A stretch of 64,000 nt of DNA, from assembly GCA_963717125.1 (NCBI GenBank), contig CAVQVG010000015.1, positions 310,001 to 374,000 on the forward strand, given 5' to 3'. The stretch is from RYN-230 sp963717125. GTDB taxonomy: Bacteria; Actinomycetota; Actinomycetes; Streptosporangiales; Streptosporangiaceae. Both the position numbers and the translations under genes were made by a program. The notes below the pieces were generated by a model. The model did not search any database, was not told the DNA's origin, and saw only the letters and a list, made by a program, of their open reading frames with translations. Below, piece after piece: positions 25,283 to 34,448 of the stretch; within the stretch, counting starts at the first letter, position 1; the number at the start of each line of letters is the position of its first letter.

Positions 25283-26289
25283 CGGGCGGCTCCCTGAATA
25301 GACGACTGGCCATCATGGCCAGCGTGCAGCGGATCCATTCCGGCCGTTGCCAGCCTCAGCCACGACCGTGATCGTGATCGTGTCATATTAGGAGTTCTGT
25401 AATTAGAATTTTCATAATTTGACTGACATGGCACCTGACCGGATCGCGGCCCCGGCCGCGACGGCAGCGTGCGCCAGGACGCACTCGCCGACCACGCGCC
25501 CGTCCGGATCCAGCAAGGATGAATGCGATGGTGCCGCCGCGATCGCGGGTGCTTGCGGGTGGCCGAAAGGTCATGCCACCAGGCGGTATTCGTGAACACG
25601 CCGCCGGGGCCATCTCACCGCCGGACCCGGAACCGATCCAGGTCAGCGACGCCGCTGGGCATGCGGGCACAACGGCGCGGCCTGGTGTCGCTGGCCAGCT
25701 CGATGGGACCAGGGTGCTGCCACGGGCCCGTGGCAGAAAAGCCCTCAGAGTGGTCCCATGACGCTGGCAGGCGACACCTGGCCAGGGTTCGATGGAGTCG
25801 GCGGGTGCTGGATAAGCCCTCGAACTCGCGCAAGACGATCATCAGGTGCCACTGGTTCGCGGCCTGGCAGATCGAGCACATACAGCGGGCCGCCGTACCG
25901 AGCGACACCTGCATGCTCAAGGTGATCCTCGCCCGGCTGTCAGCGACAAGTCCACCGAGACGTCAGATCGACCTGATCTGCGCGCCTCGGTCTGGGGGCG
26001 CCAAATATCCCGCGACCCGCACCGAACGGCGGCTACTTGCGCGTCGGCCACGGGAGCGCCCACCACGCTCTGTGATCGTCGTCGGGCCATCGAGTGCAGC
26101 GAGCGCGTGTGATGCCGCACGTGATCGGGAACCAGGCCTGCGGGCTCCCGTCAAGGTTCCGCCACGCTCTTAGCCGATGCGAAGTACCTCATCGCGGCAT
26201 GACCGGTCGTCTTGATGTCCCGCTCGCGAGAGCAGGTGATGCCCCCCCCCGGTTGTGCTGGATAGTCGGGCTGACCGGAAGCGTGAGTT
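25283..26289. other. Stretch without a recognisable gene
   Basis: About 1 kb. The first 150 bp hold an AT-rich patch (25383-25431, with GTAATTAGAATTTTCATAAT) and GATCGTGATCGTG repeats, plausibly the promoter region of the beta-helix gene. The rest has only short unconvincing frames. One minus-strand piece (about 25433-25530, reading DPDGRVVGECVLAHAAVAAG) looks protein-like but is not assignable. A run of nine C lies at 26242-26250. Confidence 0.5.
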
Positions 26290-26940
26290 CAGGCTGGCCC
26301 CCGGCGGCATGCGCCGGCCACGGTGCGTCGTGCATCCCGCCACGCGATCAGCGCTGTCCGGGCCCGCGGCGAGGCCACCGGCTGGCCCTGCCGCCGGGCG
26401 CGGAGCTGCTCTTTCAGCCAGGCCGGCGCATGCGCCCGCTCTATCGCCTGTGTCTTGGTCAGCAGCTGGCCCGTCTGCAAAGCGTGGCGGCCACGTGCCA
26501 TCGACGTCAGCCCCAGGTCCGCGATCACCGGGTTCAGCCACCACAGCGGCCGGCGCGCGGCGTGCCCCCAGTACCCGCACAACTCCGCGCGCGGCGCGGC
26601 GGACGTCATCGTCGGTCATCCCCGGTAGCACAGCGGCTGGCGGGCGGCCCAGGACGGCGAAGCCGTGCCGGACGAGCTCGGCTCGCGTCACCCCCGACAG
26701 GCTGCGCTGGATAAGCGAGCCGTGGGTCCACGTCGGGTGCAGCGCCCTGAGCTCGGCCAGCCTGCCCGCGTCCACGTATACGCAGCCCAGGTCCAGTCCG
26801 TGAGCGGCCCCCTGGTCCAGCTCGCGGTGCAGGCTGGCCAGGATTTCCTGCCGTGCCGGGCCGACCGGGCCCCCCGTCAGGGCAACCAGGTCGAGATCAC
26901 TGACACCAGGGACGTAATCTCCGGTGGCCGCCAGGTGCGG
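26290..26940 (-). pseudogene. Aminoglycoside-adenylyltransferase-like nucleotidyltransferase, truncated and frameshifted
   Basis: The frame begins abruptly after an in-frame TAA at 26941-26943 with HLAATGDYVPGVSDLDLVALT, the DxD end of the nucleotidyltransferase motif; the N-terminal Gly-Ser is missing. It continues DLGCVYVDAGRLAELRALHPTW to VLPGMTDDDVRRAAR. It then needs a shift near 26590-26605 to go on as ELCGYWGHAARRPLWWLNPVIADLGLTSMARGRHAL and LLTKTQAIERAHAPAWL, the C-terminal DUF4111-type domain. It is a dead gene with two separate lesions. The family includes AadA-like resistance enzymes, but function cannot be inferred for this remnant. Confidence 0.65.
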
Positions 26941-26955
26941 TTAGCGGACGCCGGT

Positions 26956-27330
26956 TCACGTCGTGCCGTGGCGTCCGAAGACGATACAGAATGGGTGGCC
27001 GACGGGGTCAGTGAACACCAGGAACCCTGTCTCCCGTTCGCTCCGGCTGCGTCTGGCCCCCAGGGCGAGTAGTTCCTGCTCGGCCCGGTCAGGATCACTG
27101 ACGCGAATATCGAGGTGCAACTGCTGGGGATACGCCGAGTCAGGCCAGCGCGGCGGAACCCATTCGGTGACCCGCTGGAAAGCCAGCTCGCGGAGGCCGG
27201 GCTGTGAACCGATGACCACCCAGCCGTCGATGTCTTCGTTGATCCTCATCCCGAGTACCTGGCAGTAGAACCTGGCCAGAGCGCGTGGATCAGGGCAGTC
27301 GATCACTGTCTTCTCGAGACGTCCGATCAC
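26956..27330 (-). CDS. VOC (glyoxalase-like) protein
   Basis: 124 aa, a single VOC unit: LEKTVIDCPDPRALARFYCQVLGM at the start, QQLHLDIRVSDPDRAEQELLALGAR in the middle and GFLVFTDPVGHPFCIVFG at the end, the standard actinobacterial glyoxalase/bleomycin-resistance pattern. Single-domain members dimerise and bind or isomerise small metabolites. It abuts the broken nucleotidyltransferase 15 bp downstream. Confidence 0.82.
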   Translation of the reverse strand: MIGRLEKTVIDCPDPRALARFYCQVLGMRINEDIDGWVVIGSQPGLRELAFQRVTEWVPPRWPDSAYPQQLHLDIRVSDPDRAEQELLALGARRSRSERETGFLVFTDPVGHPFCIVFGRHGTT

Positions 27331-27437
27331 ACTGGAAGCATGCCAGCATCCCGACGGTCTGACTGCTTTCCGATCTTCGGGACAATGCGCTGCCCGCGCA
27401 CTCAGAGCGGCATGAGCGTGCGTTCGTAGGCATTGGG

Positions 27438-27933
27438 TCAGGATGGTTTGCGGGCTTTCCAGATTTCTTCACTGGGCCATTGCCGGGCCCAGTCCAGAGT
27501 GGCGATCGGGTGCCTGGTGGTTGAGCCGGGCGGGGGCTGGATCTCAATGAGATCGGTGATTTCGAGCCCGCAGTGACGCAGCAGCCGGATCATGTCGCCG
27601 TGGCCGAGGTGGAACTCGATCGCATCGCTGCCCTGCCCGGTCTTGCAGCGCCGCGGCGGTGGCCAGCTGGGCGGCGGAATTGTCCACGCCGACCGGCCGG
27701 GCGCCGCGGCGCGCCAGCCATGCGGAGACATAGCCGGTGCCGCAGCCCAGTTCCAGGGCGTCGGTGCCGTCCAGGCGCGGCGGCAAGACGCCAAGCTGGG
27801 CCTCGGGGACCTTCCAGATTCCCCAGGCCGGTTCGCTGGCCGCCCAGTTGTCCAGGCCTGGGCCGGCGTAGTCTGCAGCCAGCCGGTCCCATGCCGCCCG
27901 GTTGCGGAGCACATGATCAGCAGCCCTCGTCAC
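27438..27933 (-). pseudogene. Class I SAM methyltransferase with an internal deletion
   Basis: The N-terminal half is normal: DHVLRNRAAWDRLAADYAGPG, then DALELGCGTGYVSAWLARRG (SAM motif I) and VGVDNSAAQLATAAALQD. The reading then jumps, after a shift near 27620-27640, to a family C-terminal end: DAIEFHLGHGDMIRLLRHCGLEI, IEIQPPPGSTTRHPIATLDW and SEEIWKARKPS. Roughly 90-110 residues expected between (motifs II-III) are absent. It is an inactive remnant formed by deletion. Confidence 0.7.
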
Positions 27934-28192
27934 ACCAGCCAGCGTCCGCGGCCCCGGCCAGCGCGTCAACCACCCTGGCGCCACTCCGCGATAACACGCT
28001 CTGGGGCAGAAGCGGGCGTCAACGCGGGGTCTATGACGATGCAGACCAAGAGCCAGTCAACTAGTCTTGCCGCGTGTATGCACGGGCAGCGCGCTGAGGA
28101 GCGAGAGTCATGAGGAGATGGGGCTCGTAGTTCGGTCTAACCGATCAGCAATGGGGCGAGGCCGAGACAGAAGTTGCGGCTAGGAGTGCCCT

Positions 28193-28543
28193 GTGGAGGA
28201 CCAGCGCATGATGCAGGACATGATAAAGGCGTACCTTGTGGGGATCGCAGGCGCCGCTGGCATCAGTACCTGGAAATTAATTAGAAAATACTGGTGCATT
28301 CTAACTCTACTGTTTGTCAGCGTGTTGGCTCCGATGGCTATCTCAGTGATTACTCAGGAAGTTCCAATCGTTCCGCCTTCAGGTATGCACGGCCCTGGGG
28401 CAGCTTCGGTAAACATTTCTGGATATATAACCGAGACTCTAGTTGGCGACACTGCTAGATGCAGCGCAGGAGGTGCCTCATGGTCAGCACAGCGCGTAGA
28501 ACTCAAGGCTGATACTGTTACCTTGCTTTGCATTGCTCCGTAA
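28193..28543 (+). CDS. Small membrane protein in a lower-GC patch
   Basis: 116 aa, GTG start with AGGAG 8 bp upstream. One membrane segment (about 33-52, WCILTLLFVSVLAPMAISVI) follows a short amphipathic N-terminus; the rest (VNISGYITETLVGDTARCSAGG) would be outside. No family was recognised. Codon use is visibly lower in GC than all neighbours (ATT, AAA, AAT, TTA codons such as AAATTAATTAGAAAA), pointing to foreign origin. The 625 bp after it hold no recognisable gene. Confidence 0.5.
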   Translation: MEDQRMMQDMIKAYLVGIAGAAGISTWKLIRKYWCILTLLFVSVLAPMAISVITQEVPIVPPSGMHGPGAASVNISGYITETLVGDTARCSAGGASWSAQRVELKADTVTLLCIAP

Positions 28544-28968
28544 TTTGAGTTCGCGTCCATTTCTTCATGTCGTGTTGCTCGGCGGCCCATTCGTAGACCC
28601 GGTCCAGTGGTGTGCGGTAGTACCATTGTCCTCGACCGCGACGACTCAGTCATTCTTTGCGAGGTCGGTAGCGTTTTCACGAATGCATGAAAGCCCTCAT
28701 CTCGCGCACTCTAGGTCACCGGAATATTTTCCGATGAGAGCACACGCTCATCGGCTACGGACGGGCACAGCCACAAGTACGGAGACCATCTTCGCCTTCG
28801 GCTGATCATGGTCAGGGAACCTCCAGCCGTCCTGGCGTCCGGCTGGAGATCGTGCCTGCCCGCCTCCCGCCACGCCCGGTGATCAGGCGGGAATTGCCGC
28901 GGAAAGGCCGGGGAAAGGCGGCACGGCGCCTGGCAGTCACGGGCCAGGCCGGGTAGCATGGCTGGCAT

Positions 28969-28991
28969 GATTTCCCCGATCCGGGGAAATC
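28969..28991. promoter_or_regulatory. Perfect inverted repeat, possible operator
   Basis: GATTTCCCC and GGGGAAATC are 9-bp arms around GATCC. It lies 177 bp beyond the permease stop in a gene-free stretch. It could be a regulator site or a hairpin; no T tract follows. Confidence 0.45.
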
Positions 28992-29167
28992 GCCTGTGTT
29001 TGCGTGTTCAAGTTCCCCCCTCGGACACGCAATTCCCCATGAGTGCCTGATTTCAGGCATGATGCGGCGTCACCCGGGCCCGGCCTCCGGCCAGGGCGGG
29101 TGCTCTGGCTGTTAACTCAGCTCCTTCCTGCCTTCCCGGGAGGCTTCTGGGACGTTTGCCTGTGCTG

Positions 29168-30394
29168 TCAGATGCTCCAGAGTGCCTGGGTGGGTGACAG
29201 GCGGGCGGCGCGGATGGCGGGCAGCAGCCCCGCGGCGGCACCGATGAGCAAGGTGGCGGCCAGCCCGCCGGCCCAGGCGTCGGGCGGGATGACGATGGCC
29301 TCGCCATGGGCGTGGGCGTAGACCGAGGTGGCGACCGCGCCGGTGGCGACGCCGGCGACACCGCCGGCCAAGGACAGCAAGATGGCCTCGGCCAGGAACT
29401 GGATCCGGATCTGGCCGCGGGTGGCGCCCAGCGCCCGGCGCAGCCCGATCTCCGGCCGGCGCTCCAGCACCGAGATGACCATGATGTTCGCCACCCCGAC
29501 CGCGCCGACCAGCAGCGCGACCGCGCCTAGCCCGAGGAACAGGTCATTGAACGCGCCGGCCGTGTCGGCCTGGGCGGTGAGCACGTCCGACGGCTGGGCG
29601 ACGTCAACATCGCTGGGATTCTCGGGGTTGGCCTGCGCGCCAAGCAGGCTGTCAACGCGAGTGGTGGCGGCCTGGGTGTTCACGGTACGGATGTAGATCT
29701 TCGACGGGTGGCCGTCGAAGGACAGGTATTTCTCTGCGGCCGGGAAGCCGACCAGGATCTCCAAATCGACCTCGGGGGCCAGCACGGCCGGGTTAAGGAT
29801 GCCGGTCACGTAGAACCACTGGCCGCCGACCACGATCCGCATCCCGGGCCGGATCCGGTCGATGCCCAGCAGCTGGGCCGCAGCGGCGCCGAGCACCGCG
29901 ACCGGCAGGCGGGAGGTAGCGGCGTTGAGGTAGCGGCCCTGCGCGAGGCTGGTGCCCGCCGCCGCGGGCAGGCCCAGGGTGGCGGCATCCACGCTCAGCG
30001 CATTGGTGTCGATCACCGGGATGAGCGGGGAACGGTAGGCGTTGACGTCGGGGACGGTGCCGGTGCCCTGCACCGACGTGACCCCGGGCAGCCGGCCGAT
30101 CATGCCCGGCGCCGCTACCGGCAGCTCGGCGGCGGCGCCGGAGAAGTTCTGCCCGTTGGTGACGGTCAGCAGGTTGGTGCCAAGCTGGGCGATCTTGGCC
30201 AGCAGCGCGGCCTGGGAGGAGCTGGCCAGGCCGAGGACGGCCACGATCGCGGCCACCCCGATCGCGATGCCCAGCGCTGACAGCCCGGCGCGCAGCTTGC
30301 GGGTCCGCAGCCCGATGCTGGCGAGGGCGGCCAGGTCGGCGGGGTGCACCCGGGCCGCAGCCGGGGCGGCCGGCCGCGGCGAGGTGGTGGTCAT
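29168..30394 (-). CDS. MacB/FtsX-type ABC transporter permease
   Basis: 408 aa. TM1 lies at about 36-58 (KLRAGLSALGIAIGVAAIVAVLG). A large extracytoplasmic MacB-like core domain follows (to about 285), then three C-terminal TMs of the FtsX type, with the motif VMVISVLERRPEIGLRRALGATRGQIRIQFL partly visible as ISVLERRPEIGLRRALGA. It overlaps the ATPase gene by ATGA. With the ATPase and the HlyD-like adaptor it should form a tripartite-like exporter that moves substrate mechanically rather than through the membrane. The substrate is unknown. Confidence 0.9.
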   Translation of the reverse strand: MTTTSPRPAAPAAARVHPADLAALASIGLRTRKLRAGLSALGIAIGVAAIVAVLGLASSSQAALLAKIAQLGTNLLTVTNGQNFSGAAAELPVAAPGMIGRLPGVTSVQGTGTVPDVNAYRSPLIPVIDTNALSVDAATLGLPAAAGTSLAQGRYLNAATSRLPVAVLGAAAAQLLGIDRIRPGMRIVVGGQWFYVTGILNPAVLAPEVDLEILVGFPAAEKYLSFDGHPSKIYIRTVNTQAATTRVDSLLGAQANPENPSDVDVAQPSDVLTAQADTAGAFNDLFLGLGAVALLVGAVGVANIMVISVLERRPEIGLRRALGATRGQIRIQFLAEAILLSLAGGVAGVATGAVATSVYAHAHGEAIVIPPDAWAGGLAATLLIGAAAGLLPAIRAARLSPTQALWSI

Positions 30395-31203
30395 GATGGT
30401 CCTTCCTGCGCGGGCTGCCGGCGAGCGGGCCGCCCGCCGTGGCCGCCGCCTGCGGCCACGGGGACAGGGCTGGTGTCGGCGATGATGTGACCGTCGAGCA
30501 TCTCGATGCGCCGCCGCATCCGGTCGGCGATCGCCTGGTCGTGGGTGATCACGATGATCGTGGTGCCGGCGGCGTTGAGCTCCTCCAGCAGCGCCAGGAT
30601 GGACGCGCCGGTGGCGGAGTCGAGGTTGCCGGTGGGCTCGTCGGCCAGCACCACCGGCGGGCGTCCGGCGATCGCCCGGGCGATCGCGACCCGCTGCCGT
30701 TGCCCGCCCGACAGCTGGGTCGGCCGGGCGCCGGCCCGGTCCCCGAGCCCGACCCGGGCCAGCGCGGCTGCGGCCAGCCGCCGTCGCTCGCTGCGGCGGA
30801 CCCCGGCATACAGCAGCCCGTCGGCCACGTTGCCCAGCACGCTCTGGTGCTCGGCGAGGAAGAACTGCTGGAACACGAACCCGATCCGGGACGCCCGCAG
30901 CGCGGCCAGCTGCCGGTCGGCCATCCGTGCCGCATCCAGGCCGGTGATGCGCACGGTCCCGGCGGTCGGCTTGTCCAGGGTGCCCATCAGGTGCAGCAGC
31001 GTGGTCTTGCCTGACCCTGACGGGCCCGCGATGGCGGTCAGCTCTCCCGCGTTCACCGCCAGGCTCAGCCCGGCCAGCGCGCGCACCGGCGGCGGCCCGG
31101 GATATACCTTGGTCACCTGGTCCAGCTCCAGGACCGGGACCGGCGGCGGAAGCCGGTCCGCGGCTACGGCGGCCGGCAGGGCCGGCTGCGCGCCGGCGGT
31201 CAC
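30391..31203 (-). CDS. MacB/LolD-type ABC transporter ATPase
   Basis: 270 aa. Walker A GPSGSGKTTLL, Q loop FVFQQFFL, signature LSGGQRQRVAIARAI, Walker B VVLADEPTGNLD and the H loop ITHD are all intact. EPTGNLDS marks the LolD/MacB/FtsE group that pairs with FtsX-type permeases. ATGA overlaps on both sides show strict coupling to adaptor and permease. Confidence 0.95.
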   Translation of the reverse strand: MTAGAQPALPAAVAADRLPPPVPVLELDQVTKVYPGPPPVRALAGLSLAVNAGELTAIAGPSGSGKTTLLHLMGTLDKPTAGTVRITGLDAARMADRQLAALRASRIGFVFQQFFLAEHQSVLGNVADGLLYAGVRRSERRRLAAAALARVGLGDRAGARPTQLSGGQRQRVAIARAIAGRPPVVLADEPTGNLDSATGASILALLEELNAAGTTIIVITHDQAIADRMRRRIEMLDGHIIADTSPVPVAAGGGHGGRPARRQPAQEGPS

Positions 31204-32366
31204 GTCGCCGGCACCACGACGCGCTGCCCGGGCGCCAGCGCCCCGGTCACCTGCACCAGGCCATAAGCGTCGTCGAAGATCCCGGGCATCACTGGCACAT
31301 AGCGCCGCGTGTTCCCCGGCCCGGCGACCTCGACATCGTATCCGCCCGGGGCCTGCGCCAGCAGCGCCCCCACCGGCACCACAAGTGCGTTCTTCGCGCT
31401 CGCGGTGGTGATGTTCACCGTCACCGGCGCCTGGTCCAAGGTTCCCGCCGCCCCCGGATCGGTCAGCGTGACCATCACCGGGATCGTCGCATTGCTGCCC
31501 GACCCGGACGCCACCCCGCCCACCGAGGAGACCGTCCCCGGCGTGCTGGACCCGTCCGGCAGCGTCACGGTCACCTCGTCGCCCGCCGTCACCTGCGACT
31601 GCATGGCGGCATCCAGCGGGATCGTGACCACGTGCCGGTCTGAGGTCGCCACCAGCACCGGCCCCGACGCCGGGCCGCCCAGGCTCCCCGTCACCTGGCT
31701 GACCCGCAGCGCCCCCGGCTCGAACACCACCTGCCCCAGCGACAGCGACCCCGACGGGGAGGAGGTTCCCAGCGCCGACTGCAGCTTCTGCACCCCGGCC
31801 GCCGTCTCCGCAGAGAAGTAATCCCAGCCCAGCGCGGAGATCTCCGCGCTGTTGGCGTCCCTCAGGGCCACCAGGTCGTGGTTGAGCTGGGTCACGTCCG
31901 CGCCGGTCACGCCCTCGTCCAGGGGCCGCCAGTCCGGCACGCCGCCGTACAGCAGCACCACCGGGGATCCGTTACCGGTCTTGTACAGCGCCTGTCCCTG
32001 GCTGATCACCTGCCCGGCCGACGGCAGCCAGGTCAGCGTCCCGCCGCCCCGCCCGGTCACCGGGTAGGACCCGGCATACCCCAGCGTCGCGTTCACCGGC
32101 GTCGTCGCCGTGATATCCCGTCGCGTCACCGCCGCCGTCGCCGGTGCGGGCGCCCCTTGTTCCCCGGCCCCGGGCGAGGCGGCCGGGGAAAATACCCCCG
32201 CCTGCCACCCGGCCACTGCCCCGGCCACCACCACGACCACGACGCCCAGGGCCACCCAGCGGCCACGGCCGCGCGCCCCCCCTGCCTCCGCGGACACCAG
32301 GCCCTCCGCCCGCTGCCCGGCGTCCCGCTGCCCGGCCTCCCGGCCCCGCGAAATCGTCCTGCTCAT
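31200..32366 (-). CDS. HlyD/MacA-like adaptor with peptidoglycan-binding domain
   Basis: 388 aa from ATG 32366, which overlaps the lipoprotein stop (ATGA); a longer frame to 32396 is open but less likely. One TM near 37-58 (WVALGVVVVVVAGAVAGW) anchors an outside part. This has a split lipoyl/barrel-sandwich pattern, a PG_binding_1-like insert (DEGVTGADVTQLNHDLVAL to GVQKLQSALG) and a beta-barrel end (PVTVNITTASAKNALVVPVGALL). Actinobacterial MacB systems often have this layout, linking the exporter to the cell wall. Confidence 0.87.
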   Translation of the reverse strand: MSRTISRGREAGQRDAGQRAEGLVSAEAGGARGRGRWVALGVVVVVVAGAVAGWQAGVFSPAASPGAGEQGAPAPATAAVTRRDITATTPVNATLGYAGSYPVTGRGGGTLTWLPSAGQVISQGQALYKTGNGSPVVLLYGGVPDWRPLDEGVTGADVTQLNHDLVALRDANSAEISALGWDYFSAETAAGVQKLQSALGTSSPSGSLSLGQVVFEPGALRVSQVTGSLGGPASGPVLVATSDRHVVTIPLDAAMQSQVTAGDEVTVTLPDGSSTPGTVSSVGGVASGSGSNATIPVMVTLTDPGAAGTLDQAPVTVNITTASAKNALVVPVGALLAQAPGGYDVEVAGPGNTRRYVPVMPGIFDDAYGLVQVTGALAPGQRVVVPAT

Positions 32367-32971
32367 CGCGAGCCCACCGGATTCGCCCGCTCGCACGCCT
32401 GCACGGCAGCCTGGACCACCGGCGAGTTCGGGTTGACGCCAGCCACTTTCAGGTTATCTACCGAGGTGTTGGGGGCGAGGACGCTGTAAGGGTTGACGTT
32501 GGGGTTGGGTTCGGGGTAGGTCGGCACGCCGTGCGCATGCATACACTGGGCGAACTTCAGGAGCTGGGGGCCGTCCTGCTGTGCCTTACTCACGCCACCG
32601 GCCGGGAGCAGGTGCTTGCAGGCATTAAAACTCGCTGCGAAATGTGGGCTGTCCTCCATCTGGGCCGAAATTGTCGGGAACTGGCCGTTAGAGCCGGGGT
32701 CGGGGAAATCCGTCACGCCGTCCGAACGCATGCACTGGGCGAAAGCAAGATTCGACTGTGCCTGCGTTGACCCTCCAGCGTTCGATGAGCCGCCGGAACC
32801 GGCAGATGAGACAGCCGTGCTCGATGAGGCGCCCGTGCTCGGTGAGCCGCCCGTGCTCGATGAGCCGCCTCCGCATGCCGCCACCAGCAGCACGATGCCG
32901 GCCGTGACGGCCACGACGCCCGCCCGCCGCGGCCGCGGCCGACACCAGCGGACGCCTGTTGTCTCGTTCAC
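32363..32971 (-). CDS. Secreted lipoprotein with duplicated Cys motif
   Basis: 202 aa. The lipobox LVAAC puts the lipid-bearing Cys at residue 33. A Ser/Gly/Thr-rich linker (about 34-70) is followed by two copies of a FAQCM-x-x-x-GV-x-x-(F/Y)P-(D/E)P unit (FAQCMRSDGVTDFPDP, FAQCMHAHGVPTYPEP), plus further Cys in FNACKHLLP and QACERANP. The paired cysteines suggest a disulphide-linked fold. It is the first gene of the exporter operon and is probably its cell-surface partner or sensor. Confidence 0.83.
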   Translation of the reverse strand: MNETTGVRWCRPRPRRAGVVAVTAGIVLLVAACGGGSSSTGGSPSTGASSSTAVSSAGSGGSSNAGGSTQAQSNLAFAQCMRSDGVTDFPDPGSNGQFPTISAQMEDSPHFAASFNACKHLLPAGGVSKAQQDGPQLLKFAQCMHAHGVPTYPEPNPNVNPYSVLAPNTSVDNLKVAGVNPNSPVVQAAVQACERANPVGSR

Positions 32972-33100
32972 AGTGTCGTCCTCATGGTTGGCTGAATGAC
33001 CTCGGCCGCGCAGCCGGACGCGGGTTCAGAGCGGCGCGCCATTGCGATCTTCATGTCGGACCTCCGAATGCGCTGTTGTGCACCTGGATCCGTTGTAGAA

Positions 33101-33220
33101 GACAGCACCTACCACGGCCTTTACACCGCCTGGTAGGCGCCTGGTAGGTCCCCGCGGTCATGATGGTTCACGACAGTCGCGAAATCATCGCAACCTAGTC
33201 GCGATAGAAAACCAGGGAGC
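33101..33220. promoter_or_regulatory. Divergent control region with response-regulator-like repeats
   Basis: Between the lipoprotein and kinase genes, CGCCTGGTAGG occurs twice in direct tandem (33127-33137 and 33138-33148). An upstream CACCTACCA (inverted GGTAGG) lies near 33105. Further right, GTCGCGA is repeated near 33176 and 33203. Tandem 11-bp direct repeats are the usual form of OmpR/PhoB-type sites, so the adjacent regulator at 34445 is the likely ligand. Confidence 0.55.
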
Positions 33221-33224
33221 CAGC

Positions 33225-34448
33225 ATGAGCCTCATGCGGCCAGCCCAGACCCTGCGCGGCTGGGCGCGGAATCCACACCTACCGCTGCGTACCGTGCGCA
33301 TGCGCCTCACGTTGCTCTACGGCGCGCTGTTCCTCCTGTCCGGAGCGGTGCTGCTGGCGATCACCTACGGCCTGGCCTGGAAGGCCACCAAACCCCAGGT
33401 CGGCCGACACAACCCAAACAACACCGTCATCATGTCGAAACACAACCGGGCAGAGCTCGCGCAGCAGAATGCTACTGAGGTTCACCAGCGGGCCGCCGAC
33501 ATGCACCAACTGCTGGCCAGCTCCGGGATCGCGCTGCTGATCACAGCCGCGCTGTCCATCGCCTTGGGCTGGCTCGTCGCTGGGCGAGTGCTGCGCCCGC
33601 TGCGCACCATGACCGCAGCCACGCAGCGCATCAGCGAGCAGAACCTGCGCGAGCGGCTCGCCGTCGCCGGCCCCGACGACGAGCTCAAGCGGCTCGGTGA
33701 CACCATCGACGACCTGCTGGCCCGCCTCGAGGCGGCTTTCGACGCGCAGCGCCGGTTCGTCGCCAACGCCTCCCATGAGCTGCGCACCCCGCTGACCGTC
33801 ATGCGCACTGCGCTGGACGTGGCCACCCGCAAACCCGGCCCGCCGTCCCCCGGCGTAACGATCCTGGCCGGCAAGATCCGGGCCGGGCTCGACAAGGCCG
33901 ACCGGCTGGTGGAAAGCTTCCTCACCCTCGCCCGCGCCCAGCACGGCGGTGCCGTGCGCCGCAGCACGGTCGCACTGGACAAGCTCGCCGCCACAGTCCT
34001 TGCCGATCACTTCGTCGCGATCAACGACATGCACCTCACCGTTGACCAGGACCATCACGACGCGCTAGTGCCCGGCAGCGAGGCGCTGCTCACCCACCTG
34101 ATCGACAACCTGATCGACAACGCCATCCGGCACAACCAGCCCGGCGGCTGGATCCGCGTCGCCACCGGCACCGACACCGGCCCGGCGCGGCTCGTTGTCG
34201 AGAACAGCGGGCCGATTGTCGACCCGGGCAGGGCCGGCGAGCTGGCCCAGCCGTTCCGCCGCGCGGCCCCGGACCGCGCCGGCCCCGACAACACCGGCGT
34301 CGGACTCGGACTCTCGATCGTCGCCGCCATCGCCACCACTCACCAGGGCACCTTGGACCTGCACGCCCGCCCGCACGGCGGGCTGCGCGTCACCGTCACC
34401 CTCCCGCTCGCTGCCCGCCCCGCCCTAACCACTGCGCCGACACCATGA
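33225..34448 (+). CDS. Two-component sensor histidine kinase
   Basis: 407 aa. TM segments at about 27-50 and 97-120 flank a short outside loop of about 45 residues. HAMP (about 118-170, VLRPLRTMTAATQRISEQNLRERL) precedes the HisKA site ASHELRTPLT and an HATPase_c domain (N box LIDNLIDNAIRHN, G box GVGLGLSIV). The stop overlaps the response regulator ATG. The very small sensor loop suggests that the signal comes from the membrane or a partner, possibly the divergent exporter, as in BceS/CseC-like envelope systems. Confidence 0.93.
   Translation: MSLMRPAQTLRGWARNPHLPLRTVRMRLTLLYGALFLLSGAVLLAITYGLAWKATKPQVGRHNPNNTVIMSKHNRAELAQQNATEVHQRAADMHQLLASSGIALLITAALSIALGWLVAGRVLRPLRTMTAATQRISEQNLRERLAVAGPDDELKRLGDTIDDLLARLEAAFDAQRRFVANASHELRTPLTVMRTALDVATRKPGPPSPGVTILAGKIRAGLDKADRLVESFLTLARAQHGGAVRRSTVALDKLAATVLADHFVAINDMHLTVDQDHHDALVPGSEALLTHLIDNLIDNAIRHNQPGGWIRVATGTDTGPARLVVENSGPIVDPGRAGELAQPFRRAAPDRAGPDNTGVGLGLSIVAAIATTHQGTLDLHARPHGGLRVTVTLPLAARPALTTAPTP

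Noticed and set aside
26242..26250. Run of nine C, possible phase-variation tract
   Set aside because: It lies outside any recognisable gene, so there is nothing for it to switch.
28518..28655. Short minus-strand frame reading RGQWYYRTPLDRVYEW and MKKWTRTQITEQ
   Set aside because: It is about 45 codons with no start or ribosome site and overlaps the end of the gene at 28193. It looks protein-like but cannot be assigned.
32530..32552. GCATGCATACACTGGG resembling the GntR operator
   Set aside because: It shares only GCATACA, lies inside the lipoprotein coding sequence and lacks the AAACT flank.
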